Assembly (NCBI RefSeq): GCF_002278075.1
Contig: NZ_CP022989.1
Location: forward strand, 1,240,001-1,304,000
Direction of reading: 5' to 3'
Length of the DNA stretch: 64,000 nucleotides
Source: Paraburkholderia aromaticivorans
GTDB taxonomy: Bacteria > Pseudomonadota > Gammaproteobacteria > Burkholderiales > Burkholderiaceae
Positions 9,341 through 18,197 of this stretch are shown one piece after another (within the stretch, counting starts at the first letter, position 1; every line of letters begins with the position of its first letter). Made by a program: the position numbers and the translations under genes. The notes beneath the pieces are model-generated. The model did no database searches. It saw only the letters and a list, made by a program, of their open reading frames with translations, and was not told the DNA's origin.

Positions 9341-9496
9341 GTGCTTCTGGTATTTACCATTCGAATTGACTGGCTAATTGGGCGCCCCTTTTTTATTCGA
9401 GAAACGCGGCGCCACGTCGCACCGCATAACCCCGCAAAACGCTTGCAGCGCGTGGCTTGCGTCCGCTAAACTCCCCATTCACCGACCGCTGGGTCG

Positions 9497-9508
9497 GGAT
9501 TTAAATCC
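9497..9508. promoter_or_regulatory. Palindrome upstream of first binding-protein gene (operator candidate)
   Basis: GGATTTAAATCC is a perfect 12-bp palindrome, and a related GGATTTAGAT follows at 9511. It lies 46 bp before the start codon of the binding-protein gene at 9554, inside an otherwise gene-free stretch (9341-9553). The position fits a repressor operator or promoter element; no regulator is identified. Confidence 0.35.
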
Positions 9509-9553
9509 GCGGATTTAGATTCGAATGAATAACGGGGTAGACAGAGGAGCGGA

Positions 9554-10720
9554 ATGAAGTCGGCATTGCGTTGGATCAGCGCGGCATGGGTCGCCACCGG
9601 AATGACTGCGGCATGGAGCGGCCATGCATTCGCGGACGTGAAAATCGGCGTGACCGTGTCGGCAACGGGCCCTGCCGCGTCGCTCGGTATCCCGGAAAAG
9701 AACACGATTGCGCTGCTGCCTAAAGAAGTGGCGGGCCAGAAAATCGATTACATCGTGCTCGACGACGCCACCGATTCGACTCAGGCCGTCAAGAACGCGC
9801 GCAAGCTCACCAGCGAAGATCACGTGGATGCGCTGATCGGCTCGACCGTCGTGCCGAACTCGCTGGCCATGATCGACGTTGCCGCTGAAACCACCACGCC
9901 CATGATCTCCATGGCCGCCGCGGCGAGCATCGTCGAGCCGATGGACGCAAAGCGCGCGTGGGTCTACAAGACGCCGCAAAACGACATTCTGATGGCCACC
10001 GCGATCGCGCAGCACATGTCGAATCACGGCGTGAAGACCGTTGCGTTCATCGGGTTCGCCGACGCTTACGGCGAGAGCTGGTTCAAGGAATTCGGCAAAG
10101 CCGCGGATCTCGCGAAGATCAAGATCGTCGCAAACGAACGCTTCGCGCGTAACGACGCATCGGTGACCGGCCAGGTGCTGAAGGTCATGTCGCAGAATCC
10201 GGACGCGGTGCTGATCGCGGGCGCGGGCACGCCGGCCGCGCTGCCGCAGAAAACGCTCAAGGAGCGCGGCTACAAGGGCAAGTACTATCAGACGCATGGC
10301 GTCGCCAACAACGACTTCCTGCGCGTGTGCGGCAAGGACTGCGAAGGCACGTATCTGCCGGCCGGCCCGTTGCTGGTTGCCGATCAACTGCCCGATTCGA
10401 ATCCGGTGAAAAAGAGCGCGCTCGCATATAAGCGCGCCTACGAAACCGCTTACGGCGCCGGCTCGGTGTCGACCTTCGGCGGCCATGCATGGGACGCCGG
10501 CTTGCTGCTGCAACGCGCGATTCCGCTGGCGCTGAAGAAGGGCCAGCCGGGTACGCCTGCGTTCCGGGAGGCACTGCGCGCAGCGCTGGAAGGCACCAAA
10601 GACATGCCCGCGTCGCACGGCATCTTCAACATGAGCGCGAATGACCATTCTGGCCTCGACCAGCGGGCGCGCGTAATGGTGGAGATTGTCGGCGGCAAGT
10701 GGAAGTTGTCCGGCGACTGA
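9554..10720 (+). CDS. Liv-type periplasmic substrate-binding protein, paralog A
   Basis: This 388-residue binding protein has a signal peptide (MKSALRWISAAWVATGMTAA, cleavage near HAFA-D) and the mature start VKIGVTVSATGPAASLGIPE of the amino-acid/amide ligand-binding type. A Cys pair occurs in RVCGKDCEG. The start follows AGAGGAG. It is very similar along its length to the protein encoded at 11089-12249, so the two arose by tandem duplication. It has its own upstream palindromes and its own terminator (10751-10782), so it is a separate transcription unit from livH at 12455. It probably feeds the same permease with a different ligand range; that is inference. Confidence 0.92.
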   Translation: MKSALRWISAAWVATGMTAAWSGHAFADVKIGVTVSATGPAASLGIPEKNTIALLPKEVAGQKIDYIVLDDATDSTQAVKNARKLTSEDHVDALIGSTVVPNSLAMIDVAAETTTPMISMAAAASIVEPMDAKRAWVYKTPQNDILMATAIAQHMSNHGVKTVAFIGFADAYGESWFKEFGKAADLAKIKIVANERFARNDASVTGQVLKVMSQNPDAVLIAGAGTPAALPQKTLKERGYKGKYYQTHGVANNDFLRVCGKDCEGTYLPAGPLLVADQLPDSNPVKKSALAYKRAYETAYGAGSVSTFGGHAWDAGLLLQRAIPLALKKGQPGTPAFREALRAALEGTKDMPASHGIFNMSANDHSGLDQRARVMVEIVGGKWKLSGD

Positions 10721-10750
10721 GCGAAGGCGAAGCGATACGGAACCCTATTG

Positions 10751-10782
10751 AAAAAGACGCGTGCAGTTGACGCGTCTTTTTT
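10751..10782 (+). terminator. Rho-independent terminator after binding-protein paralog A
   Basis: AAAAAGACGCG (10751-10761) pairs with CGCGTCTTTTT (10771-10781) across a nine-base loop, ending in a run of T. It isolates the first binding-protein gene from the second. Confidence 0.88.
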
Positions 10783-10882
10783 ATTGTCCGCGTCGCGAGA
10801 AGAAGTGTGGTTCCGCCGCTTCAGGACAAACCCGCATTCGGGCGGCGGTCTATTGACCGTGAATCATGCAGAACGCAATACT

Positions 10883-10896
10883 ACTAACATGTTAGT
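10883..10896. promoter_or_regulatory. 14-bp palindrome upstream of second binding-protein gene
   Basis: ACTAACATGTTAGT is a perfect palindrome in the gene-free stretch 10783-11088. It resembles operators of GntR- or TetR-type repressors in size and symmetry. It lies about 190 bp before the start at 11089. No cognate regulator is encoded nearby in the window. Confidence 0.35.
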
Positions 10897-11088
10897 GTTT
10901 TGTTCACAGGATATCGCAGCAGTTTGCAGTCGTGGTACGCAGCAGAAAGTGGCACCCAAAGCGGCAAAGGTATTCGCGCTGAGCAGGGAAAACCATGCTT
11001 GGCACGCCTGAACCCCATAACTAGATTCAGACACCCGGCCCGTAAGCCGGACTATAGATACGCGCTTCAAAGCGTTCGGAGACTTGCA

Positions 11089-12249
11089 ATGAAAAAGACA
11101 AAGCAGTGGGTACGCACCGGCATCGCCATGGCGTTGATGTGCGGCGCGGGCGCGGCGTTCGCCCAGGTGAAAATCGGCGTCACGCTTTCCACGACGGGGC
11201 CGGCCGCATCGCTCGGGATTCCTGAAAAGAACACGATTGCCCTGTTGCCGAAAGAGATCGGCGGCAAGACCGTGCAGTACATCATTCTCGACGACGCCTC
11301 CGACACCGGCAAAGCCGTGCAAAACACGCGCAAGCTGATCGACGAAGACCATGTCGACGCGATCATCGGTTCGACCGTGACGCCGAATTCGCTGGCCATG
11401 CTCGACGCCGCTGCCGAAGGCAAGACGCCGGTGATCTCGCTGGCGGCATCGGCGGCGATCATTTCGCCGATGGACGCGAAGCGCGCATGGGCCTTCAAAC
11501 CGCCGCAAAACGACAGCCTGATGGCTGACGCCATTGCCGACTATATGGAGCATCACGGCGTGAAGACGGTGGGCTTCATCGGCTTCGCGGACGCCTATGG
11601 CGACGGCTGGAACAACGTCTTCACCGCCGCGGCCGCTGCGCACAACCTGAAGATCGTCTCCAACGAGCGCTTCAACCGCACCGATGCATCGGTGACGGGC
11701 CAGGTGCTGAAGACGATCGGCGCGAACCCGGACGCGGTGCTGATCGCAGGCGCGGGCACGCCGTCGGCGTTGCCGGCCAAGACGCTCAAGGAGCGTGGCT
11801 ACAAGGGCAAGGTGTACCAGACGCACGGCGTCGCCAATAACGACTTCCTGCGTGTGTGCGGCAAGGACTGCGAAGGCGAATTTCTGCCGGCCGGTCCGAT
11901 TCTCGTGGCCGATCAGTTGCCGACCTCGAATCCGGTGAAGAAGTCGTCGGAAGCGTACAAGGCGGCGTACGAGAAAGCGTATGGCGCAGGTTCGGTGGCG
12001 ACTTTCGGCGGCCACGCATGGGACGCCGGACAGATGCTGCAGGCAGCGATTCCCGTCGCGCTGAAGACCGCACAGCCGGGCACCGAAGCGTTCCGGGTGG
12101 CACTGCGCGGCGCGCTCGAGAACATCAAGGAACTGCCGGTCTCGCACGGCATCATGAACACCACCACGACCGACCACAACGGCCTCGACAAGCGCGCACG
12201 CGTGATCGTGCAGATCGTCGACGGCAAGTGGAAGCTGCAGAACGACTAA
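11089..12249 (+). CDS. Liv-type periplasmic substrate-binding protein, paralog B
   Basis: This 386-residue binding protein starts MKKTKQWVRTGIAMALMCG, with signal peptide cleavage near AAFA-Q, then VKIGVTLSTTGPAASLGIPE. I chose the ATG at 11089 because it gives a proper signal peptide; the frame is open further upstream without sense. It is closely related to the preceding paralog, including RVCGKDCEG and the HGVANNDFL segment, with changes concentrated in the N-terminal half and surface positions. A terminator follows at 12330-12367, so the permease genes at 12455 onward need either read-through or their own promoter. Confidence 0.92.
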   Translation: MKKTKQWVRTGIAMALMCGAGAAFAQVKIGVTLSTTGPAASLGIPEKNTIALLPKEIGGKTVQYIILDDASDTGKAVQNTRKLIDEDHVDAIIGSTVTPNSLAMLDAAAEGKTPVISLAASAAIISPMDAKRAWAFKPPQNDSLMADAIADYMEHHGVKTVGFIGFADAYGDGWNNVFTAAAAAHNLKIVSNERFNRTDASVTGQVLKTIGANPDAVLIAGAGTPSALPAKTLKERGYKGKVYQTHGVANNDFLRVCGKDCEGEFLPAGPILVADQLPTSNPVKKSSEAYKAAYEKAYGAGSVATFGGHAWDAGQMLQAAIPVALKTAQPGTEAFRVALRGALENIKELPVSHGIMNTTTTDHNGLDKRARVIVQIVDGKWKLQND

Positions 12250-12329
12250 AAACAAAAGCGGTACGCGCCTCTCGCGCAACGTGCGGCTTGTGACGCCGCG
12301 TTGCCATTCTGTTCGATGACAATGGCATC

Positions 12330-12367
12330 GACCGCCGCGCCGTGTTCCGGCGCGGCGGTCGCCTTTT
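12330..12367 (+). terminator. Rho-independent terminator after binding-protein paralog B
   Basis: GACCGCCGCGCC (12330-12341) pairs perfectly with GGCGCGGCGGTC (12349-12360) across a seven-base loop, followed by GCCTTTT. Very stable GC stem; the T tract is short. Confidence 0.75.
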
Positions 12368-12454
12368 CTGACATTGCGGGTCGATGGACGGCCGCGAGTT
12401 CTGCCGCCACGACGGTTTCCCAGTTTCGATTTCGACGCTTCAGGACGAGGAAGT

Positions 12455-13510
12455 ATGGATCTATCAATTGCGGCGATCCTCGCGCAGGACGGCATCACCA
12501 CCGGCGCGATCTACGCGCTGCTCGCACTCGCGCTGGTGTTGGTGTTCTCCGTGACGCGGGTGATTTTCATCCCGCAAGGGGAGTTTGTTTCGTACGGCGC
12601 GTTGACGCTCGCCGCACTGCAGACGCAAAAGTTTCCGGCCACCTGCTGGCTGCTGATGGCGATGGGCGCGGCCTGCTTCGTCGTCGAGATAGCAGGACTG
12701 GTGCGGCACCCGGAACGGCGCCGGCATGCGGCTCGCACGCTGGTCATGCTGGTCGGCAAATACTTGCTGTTTCCGATCGCGGTCTACGCGCTCACACAGG
12801 GCGTTTTCACGCATTCGCTGCCGATGATCGCGCAGATCGCGTTGACGCTGCTGATCGTGATTCCGATGGGGCCGTATGTGTACCGGCTCGCGTATGAGCC
12901 GATCGCGGAGGCGTCCACCTTGCTGCTGCTGATCGTGGCGGTGGCGGTGCACTTCGCGATGGTCGGCCTCGGTCTCGTGATGTTCGGTGCCGAGGGTTCG
13001 CGCACCACCGCGTTTTCCGACGCGACCTTCAACGTCCGCAGCCTTTCGATCTCCGGGCAGAGCTTGTGGGTCGTCGGCACGGCGGTGGTGCTGATCGGCG
13101 CGCTTTATCTGTACTTCGATCGCTCGATTTCGGGCAAGGCGTTGCGCGCGACCTCGGTGAACCGGCTCGGCGCGCGGCTCGTCGGCATCGGCACGACGCA
13201 AGCGGGGCGCCTCGCCTTCACGCTGGCGGCGGGCCTCGGCGCGCTGTGCGGGATCCTCGTCGCACCCTTGACCACCATTTACTACGACTCGGGCTTCCTG
13301 ATCGGTTTGAAGGGCTTCGTGGGGGCCATTATCGGCGGCCTCGTCAGCTACCCGCTGGCGGCTGCGGGTTCCATCCTGGTCGGTCTGCTGGAGTCGTATT
13401 CGTCGTTCTGGGCGAGCGCTTATAAGGAAGTGATCGTGTTCACGCTGATCATCCCGGTGTTGCTCTGGCGAAGTCTTGCCAGCCCGCACGCCGAAGAGGA
13501 AGAGGAGTGA
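12455..13510 (+). CDS. livH: Liv/HAAT-type ABC transporter permease (LivH-like, extended)
   Basis: This permease of 351 residues begins MDLSIAAILAQDGITTGAIY; the start follows GAGGAAGT. At 351 residues it is longer than the usual 290-300. The extra sequence falls between about residues 75 and 130 and includes a basic stretch (RHPERRRHAARTL) and a further hydrophobic segment. The conserved coupling region VNRLGARLVGI is present. It should pair with the fused LivM-LivG protein encoded next (4-bp gap) and LivF, served by the two binding proteins upstream. Confidence 0.9.
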   Translation: MDLSIAAILAQDGITTGAIYALLALALVLVFSVTRVIFIPQGEFVSYGALTLAALQTQKFPATCWLLMAMGAACFVVEIAGLVRHPERRRHAARTLVMLVGKYLLFPIAVYALTQGVFTHSLPMIAQIALTLLIVIPMGPYVYRLAYEPIAEASTLLLLIVAVAVHFAMVGLGLVMFGAEGSRTTAFSDATFNVRSLSISGQSLWVVGTAVVLIGALYLYFDRSISGKALRATSVNRLGARLVGIGTTQAGRLAFTLAAGLGALCGILVAPLTTIYYDSGFLIGLKGFVGAIIGGLVSYPLAAAGSILVGLLESYSSFWASAYKEVIVFTLIIPVLLWRSLASPHAEEEEE

Positions 13511-13514
13511 CGCG

Positions 13515-15299
13515 ATGAAACGGATCATGCAAAACAAGTTCTTCTGGTTGTTCCTCGTGGTGCTGTTCGCGCTGCCGGTGTTGCCGCAACCGATTCACGT
13601 GCCTGAGTACTGGGTGACGCTGCTCAACTACATCGGCCTGTATGCGATCGTGGCGATCGGGCTCGTGCTCCTGACCGGTATCGGCGGGATGACGAGCTTC
13701 GGCCAGGCCGCGTTTGTCGGCATCGGCGCTTATGCGACCGCGTATCTGACGACGCGCTACGGCGTCTCACCGTGGTTCGCGCTGATTGCGGGCGTGGTGG
13801 TGACGGCGCTGATCGCGCTGATGCTCGGCTTGGTGACGATGCGTCTGTCCGGGCACTTTCTGCCGCTCGGTACGATCGCGTGGGGGCTGGCGCTGTTTTA
13901 CCTGTTCGGCAATCTTGAAATGCTGGGCAAGTACGACGGCATCAACGGGATTCCGGTGCTGAATGTTTTCGGCATCAACCTGGAGTCCGGGCGCCATATC
14001 TATTACCTGATCTGGCTGGTCGTGCTCGGCGCGGTGATTTCTGTTCAGAATCTGCTTAATAGCCGGCCGGGCCGGGCGATCCGTGCGCTGCGCGGCGGCG
14101 GCATGATGGCCGAAGCGATGGGCGTGAACACCGGGTGGATGCGCGTGGTGATCTTCGTGTACGCAGCGGTGCTGGCCTCGGTCTCGGGCTTTCTCTACGC
14201 CCACTTGCAACGCGCGGTGAACCCGACGCCGTTCGGCCTGAATCACGGCATCGAGTTTCTGTTCATGGCCGTGGTGGGCGGCGTCTCGCACGTCTGGGGC
14301 GCGGTGCTGGGCGCGGCGATTCTGACCGTGCTGCAGGACTATCTGCAAACGTTGCTGCCCAAGTTGCTCGGCGAGAACGGCAACTTCGAAGTGATCGTGT
14401 TCGGCATCCTGATGGTGCTGTTGCTGCAGTACGCGCGCCAAGGCGTATGGCCATTCGTTGCGCGCTTCTTCCCGAAGGGCCCGCGCGCTCATCTGGCCGA
14501 TCACGCTGACCCATTGCCGCAGCGCAGCAAGCCGGCGGCCGGCGAAGACCTGTTGACGGTCAACAAGGCGCGCAAGCAATTCGGCGGTCTGGTCGCAGTG
14601 AACGATGTCAGTTTCGAGGTGAAGGCAGGGCAGATCATCGGCCTGATCGGACCGAACGGCGCCGGTAAGTCGACGACCTTCAATCTGGTCACCGGCGTGC
14701 TGCAAACGACCAGCGGCGAGATCACGTTCCGCGGCGAGCGAATCGATTCGTTGAGTTCACGTGAAATCGTCAAACGTGGGATTGGCCGCACCTTTCAGCA
14801 CGTCAAGCTGCTGCCGGGCATGACGGTGCTGGAGAACGTGGCGATCGGCGCGCATCTGCGCGGGCAGGCCGGCGTTTGGCGCAGCGTCGTGCGCCTGAAC
14901 AGCGCGGAAGAAGCGCGGCTGATGGCGGAAGCGGCTCGTCAAATTCGCCGCGTCGGCCTGGAGCAACACATGTACGACGAGGCGGGCAGTCTCGCCTTGG
15001 GACAGCAGCGAATTCTTGAGATCGCACGCGCGTTGTGCTGCGACCCGACGCTGTTGTTGCTGGACGAGCCGGCCGCCGGTCTGCGTTATCAAGAGAAGCT
15101 GCAGTTGGCCGATTTGCTGCGTCGTCTCAAGGCTGAAGGTATGAGCGTGCTGCTGGTGGAGCACGATATGGACTTTGTGATGAATCTCACCGATCGGCTG
15201 GTGGTCATGGAGTTCGGTACCCGGATCGCGGAAGGTTTGCCGCAGGACGTACAACAGGACCCGGCTGTGCTGGAAGCCTATCTCGGCGGGGTGGAGTGA
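13515..15299 (+). CDS. Fused Liv permease-ATPase (LivM-LivG)
   Basis: One 594-residue protein joins a LivM-type permease (residues about 1-315, hydrophobic segments, motif MTSFGQAAFVGIGAY) to a LivG-type ATPase (about 345-594; Walker A GPNGAGKST, signature LALGQQRILEIARAL, Walker B LLLLDEPAAG, switch His in LVEHDMDFVM). The linker is about 30 residues (PKGPRAHLADHADPLPQRSK). This tethering fixes the stoichiometry of one permease to one ATPase. I see no frameshift, and the reading frame is continuous. It lies 4 bp after livH, preceded by GAGGAG, and overlaps livF. Such fusions occur in other Burkholderiales. Confidence 0.93.
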   Translation: MKRIMQNKFFWLFLVVLFALPVLPQPIHVPEYWVTLLNYIGLYAIVAIGLVLLTGIGGMTSFGQAAFVGIGAYATAYLTTRYGVSPWFALIAGVVVTALIALMLGLVTMRLSGHFLPLGTIAWGLALFYLFGNLEMLGKYDGINGIPVLNVFGINLESGRHIYYLIWLVVLGAVISVQNLLNSRPGRAIRALRGGGMMAEAMGVNTGWMRVVIFVYAAVLASVSGFLYAHLQRAVNPTPFGLNHGIEFLFMAVVGGVSHVWGAVLGAAILTVLQDYLQTLLPKLLGENGNFEVIVFGILMVLLLQYARQGVWPFVARFFPKGPRAHLADHADPLPQRSKPAAGEDLLTVNKARKQFGGLVAVNDVSFEVKAGQIIGLIGPNGAGKSTTFNLVTGVLQTTSGEITFRGERIDSLSSREIVKRGIGRTFQHVKLLPGMTVLENVAIGAHLRGQAGVWRSVVRLNSAEEARLMAEAARQIRRVGLEQHMYDEAGSLALGQQRILEIARALCCDPTLLLLDEPAAGLRYQEKLQLADLLRRLKAEGMSVLLVEHDMDFVMNLTDRLVVMEFGTRIAEGLPQDVQQDPAVLEAYLGGVE

Positions 15300-16063
15300 T
15301 GGAGAACACGATGAATGCTGCGGGTCCGATTCTCGACGTGGACGGTTTGTCGGTCCGCTATGGCAAGGTCGAGGCGCTGCACGGCGCGGCGATCAAGGTG
15401 CGGGCTGGGCAGATCGTCTCGGTGATCGGCCCGAACGGCGCGGGCAAGTCCACGTTGCTGAATGCGATCATGGGTGCGTTGCCGACCACGGGTCATGCGA
15501 AGGGCGTCGTTTCGTATCGGGGCGAAGATGTCAGCGCCGTGCCGGTGGAAAAGCGTGTCGCACGTGGCATGTGCCTGGTGCCGGAAAAGCGCGAGCTGTT
15601 CGCCTCGATGACGGTCGAAGACAATCTCGTCCTCGGCGCCTATCGGCGTAAGCGGGCAGGGGAGCGCAACTTTCTCGACCAGCTGGAGCCCGTGTTTACG
15701 CTGTTTCCGCGGCTGAAGGAGCGCCGCAAGCAGGCTGCGGGCACCTTATCCGGTGGTGAGCGGCAGATGCTCGCGGTGGGCCGTGCCTTGATGGGCAAGC
15801 CCGACCTGCTGATGCTGGACGAGCCAAGTCTTGGCCTTGCGCCGTTGATCGTGAAAGAAATTTTTCACATCATTAGCGCGCTGCGGCAGACCGGCGTAGC
15901 TACGCTGCTGATCGAGCAGAATGCACGGGCAGCATTGCAGATCTCCGACTACGGTTATGTGCTGGAGACCGGCGAACTGGCGCTGGAAGGGCCGGCGGCG
16001 GACTTGGCGCAGAATCCGCGCGTGATCGAGACGTACCTCGGGTTGGCTAAAAAGGTGGCGTAG
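15299..16063 (+). CDS. livF: Liv/HAAT-type ABC transporter ATP-binding protein (LivF-like)
   Basis: This is the 254-residue second ATPase of the importer. It shows an intact Walker A GPNGAGKST, signature LSGGERQMLAVGRAL, Walker B LLMLDEPSLGLAP and switch residues LIEQNARAA. I start it at the ATG 15299, which shares its A with the stop codon of the fusion gene (TGATG); a GTG at 15296 would add one residue. Unlike the LivF at 4957 it keeps the Walker A lysine. It is the last gene of the second liv locus and is followed by the palindromic terminator at 16095. Confidence 0.92.
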   Translation: MENTMNAAGPILDVDGLSVRYGKVEALHGAAIKVRAGQIVSVIGPNGAGKSTLLNAIMGALPTTGHAKGVVSYRGEDVSAVPVEKRVARGMCLVPEKRELFASMTVEDNLVLGAYRRKRAGERNFLDQLEPVFTLFPRLKERRKQAAGTLSGGERQMLAVGRALMGKPDLLMLDEPSLGLAPLIVKEIFHIISALRQTGVATLLIEQNARAALQISDYGYVLETGELALEGPAADLAQNPRVIETYLGLAKKVA

Positions 16064-16094
16064 CACTCAGGTTCGACGCCGATTCCTGTTGTGC

Positions 16095-16132
16095 AAAGCG
16101 GTGTGTTTCACGTGAAACACACCGCTTTTTTT
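16095..16132 (+). terminator. Perfect 34-bp palindromic terminator after livF, containing parS
   Basis: The 17-base arm at 16095-16111 is followed directly by its exact reverse complement (16112-16128), then a run of T to 16132. Without a spacer the tip must open into a small loop, but the stem is otherwise perfect. The centre of the palindrome is a full parS site. The element therefore serves as the rho-independent terminator of the liv operon and as a ParB binding site. Confidence 0.85.
16104..16119. promoter_or_regulatory. parS: parS site 1 (ParB binding)
   Basis: TGTTTCACGTGAAACA matches the universal bacterial parS consensus at all 16 positions. ParB (encoded at 19774) binds and spreads from such sites, and ParA (18964) segregates the complex. 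The site lies 2.9 kb before parA, between livF and mnmG. Confidence 0.93.
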
Positions 16133-16177
16133 ATGGACAGGTCATCCGGACGAAATTCGGGCCTAAACCGAACCCGT

Positions 16178-16183
16178 TATAAT
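16178..16183 (+). promoter_or_regulatory. Probable -10 element of the mnmG promoter
   Basis: TATAAT lies 56 bp before the mnmG ATG and after the liv terminator. The hexamer 17 bp upstream (ATTCGG) is a poor -35, so the assignment rests mainly on the perfect -10 and the position. Confidence 0.5.
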
Positions 16184-16238
16184 TCGCCCATACATTTCCT
16201 TTGAAAGGCTCACGCGATGATCTGGCGTGAGATCCGCG

Positions 16239-18197
16239 ATGCTCTTTCCCACAGAATTTGACGTAATCGTCGTCGGCGGCGGTCATGCCGGCACGGAAGC
16301 CGCTCTGGCTTCGGCGCGCATGGGCAATACGACGCTCCTGCTGACTCACAACATCGAAACACTCGGCCAGATGAGCTGCAATCCGTCCATTGGCGGCATT
16401 GGCAAAGGCCATCTGGTCAAGGAAGTCGACGCACTCGGCGGTGCGATGGCGGCCGCAACGGATGAGGGCGGCATTCAGTTCCGCATCCTGAATTCGTCGA
16501 AGGGGCCGGCGGTTCGTGCGACGCGCGCACAGGCCGACCGTCTGCTGTACAAGCAGGCTATCCGCCATCGGCTGGAAAATCAGCCGAACCTGTGGCTATT
16601 CCAGCAGGCGGTTGACGATCTGATGGTGGAGGGCGACCGCGTCGTTGGCGCCGTGACGCAGGTGGGAATCCGTTTCCGTGCGCGGGCTGTGGTGCTGACT
16701 GCGGGGACGTTCCTCGATGGCAAGATTCACGTCGGTTTGAACAACTACACCGGCGGCCGTGCCGGCGATCCGGCGGCGGTGTCGCTGTCGGCGCGTCTGA
16801 AGGAATTAAAGCTGCCGCAAGGGCGGCTGAAGACGGGGACGCCGCCGCGCATCGACGGCCGCACGATCGATTTCTTGCAACTCGAAGAACAACCGGGCGA
16901 TCTGGATCCGGTGCCCGTGTTCTCGTTTCTCGGGCGCGTCGAGCAGCATCCGCAGCAGGTGCCGTGCTGGGTGACGCACACGAACGAGCGGACGCACGAC
17001 ATCATTCGCGGCGGACTTGACCGTTCGCCTATGTACACGGGCGTGATCGAAGGGGTGGGGCCGCGTTATTGCCCATCGATCGAGGACAAGATTCATCGGT
17101 TCGCGTCGAAGGAATCGCATCAGATCTTCCTCGAGCCGGAGGGGCTGACGACGAACGAGTTTTACCCGAACGGAATCTCCACGAGCCTGCCGTTTGATGT
17201 GCAGTTGGAGTTGGTGCGGTCCATGCGGGGCTTGGAGCATGCCCATATTCTTCGGCCCGGCTACGCGATCGAGTACGATTATTTCGATCCGCGTGGGCTG
17301 AAGGCGTCGCTGGAAACCAAGGTGATCAACGGATTGTTCTTCGCCGGCCAGATCAACGGTACGACTGGCTACGAAGAGGCCGCAGCGCAGGGTTTGCTGG
17401 CCGGGATCAACGCGGGTCTGTATGTGCAGGGCAAGGAGGCATGGTGCCCTCGCCGCGACCAAGCTTATCTCGGCGTGCTCGTCGACGATCTGGTGACGCG
17501 CGGCGTATCCGAGCCGTATCGCATGTTCACGAGTCGTGCCGAATATCGTCTGAGCCTGCGCGAAGACAACGCCGATATGCGTTTGACCGAGATTGGCCGC
17601 GAACTGGGTGTGGTCGACGATGTTCGATGGGACGCATTCAGTCGCAAACGCGACGCTGTTTCACGTGAAACAGAGCGCCTTCGTTCGACGTGGGTCAATC
17701 CTAAGACGTTACCGGCCGACGAAGCGACCGCTTTGCTCGGCAAGCCGATCGATCACGAATATAGCCTCGCGGATCTGCTGCGCCGCCCGGGTGTGTCGTA
17801 CGACGGCGTCTGCGGGTTGCGCGCAGGCACGTGTGCCGCGCCTGAGGCGTTGGCGGAAGACGCTGTCCTGCTCGCCCAGATCAAGGAGCAGATCGAGATC
17901 GGCATCAAGTACCAGGGCTATATCGACCGCCAAGCGGGCGAAATTGAACGGAACGAGGCGCACGAAAGCACGCGTCTGCCCGAAGGATTGGACTATGCGG
18001 AAGTTAGAGGCCTGTCGTTCGAAGCGCGCCAGAAACTGACGCAATTTCGTCCTGAAACCATCGGTCAGGCGTCGCGCATCTCCGGTATTACGCCGGCGGC
18101 CATTTCATTGCTCATGGTCCATTTGAAGCGTGGCCTGGGCCGTCGCTCGACGAAACCCGCCGAGCCGGGCGCCGACAGCAAGCCGGTGACGCAATGA
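16239..18197 (+). CDS. mnmG: tRNA uridine-5-carboxymethylaminomethyl modification enzyme MnmG (GidA)
   Basis: This 652-residue FAD protein works with MnmE to install the (carboxymethyl)aminomethyl group at U34 of certain tRNAs. It shows the Rossmann motif [15 protein letters not shown] at the N-terminus, the [12 protein letters not shown] segment, [12 protein letters not shown] near residue 205 and [16 protein letters not shown] near residue 375, all conserved in MnmG. I start at the ATG 16239 (MLFPTEFDV); a GTG four codons earlier is possible. It overlaps rsmG by four bases. A perfect parS site is embedded in the coding sequence at 17657-17672, read as the codons for AVSRET. Confidence 0.97.
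   Translation: MLFPTEFDVIVVGGGHAGTEAALASARMGNTTLLLTHNIETLGQMSCNPSIGGIGKGHLVKEVDALGGAMAAATDEGGIQFRILNSSKGPAVRATRAQADRLLYKQAIRHRLENQPNLWLFQQAVDDLMVEGDRVVGAVTQVGIRFRARAVVLTAGTFLDGKIHVGLNNYTGGRAGDPAAVSLSARLKELKLPQGRLKTGTPPRIDGRTIDFLQLEEQPGDLDPVPVFSFLGRVEQHPQQVPCWVTHTNERTHDIIRGGLDRSPMYTGVIEGVGPRYCPSIEDKIHRFASKESHQIFLEPEGLTTNEFYPNGISTSLPFDVQLELVRSMRGLEHAHILRPGYAIEYDYFDPRGLKASLETKVINGLFFAGQINGTTGYEEAAAQGLLAGINAGLYVQGKEAWCPRRDQAYLGVLVDDLVTRGVSEPYRMFTSRAEYRLSLREDNADMRLTEIGRELGVVDDVRWDAFSRKRDAVSRETERLRSTWVNPKTLPADEATALLGKPIDHEYSLADLLRRPGVSYDGVCGLRAGTCAAPEALAEDAVLLAQIKEQIEIGIKYQGYIDRQAGEIERNEAHESTRLPEGLDYAEVRGLSFEARQKLTQFRPETIGQASRISGITPAAISLLMVHLKRGLGRRSTKPAEPGADSKPVTQ
17657..17672. promoter_or_regulatory. 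parS: parS site 2, inside the mnmG coding sequence
   Basis: A second exact TGTTTCACGTGAAACA lies within mnmG, about 1.55 kb from site 1. It is translated as part of AVSRET in a tolerant region of MnmG (after [15 protein letters not shown]). Two close sites would give a stronger ParB nucleation centre. Confidence 0.93.
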
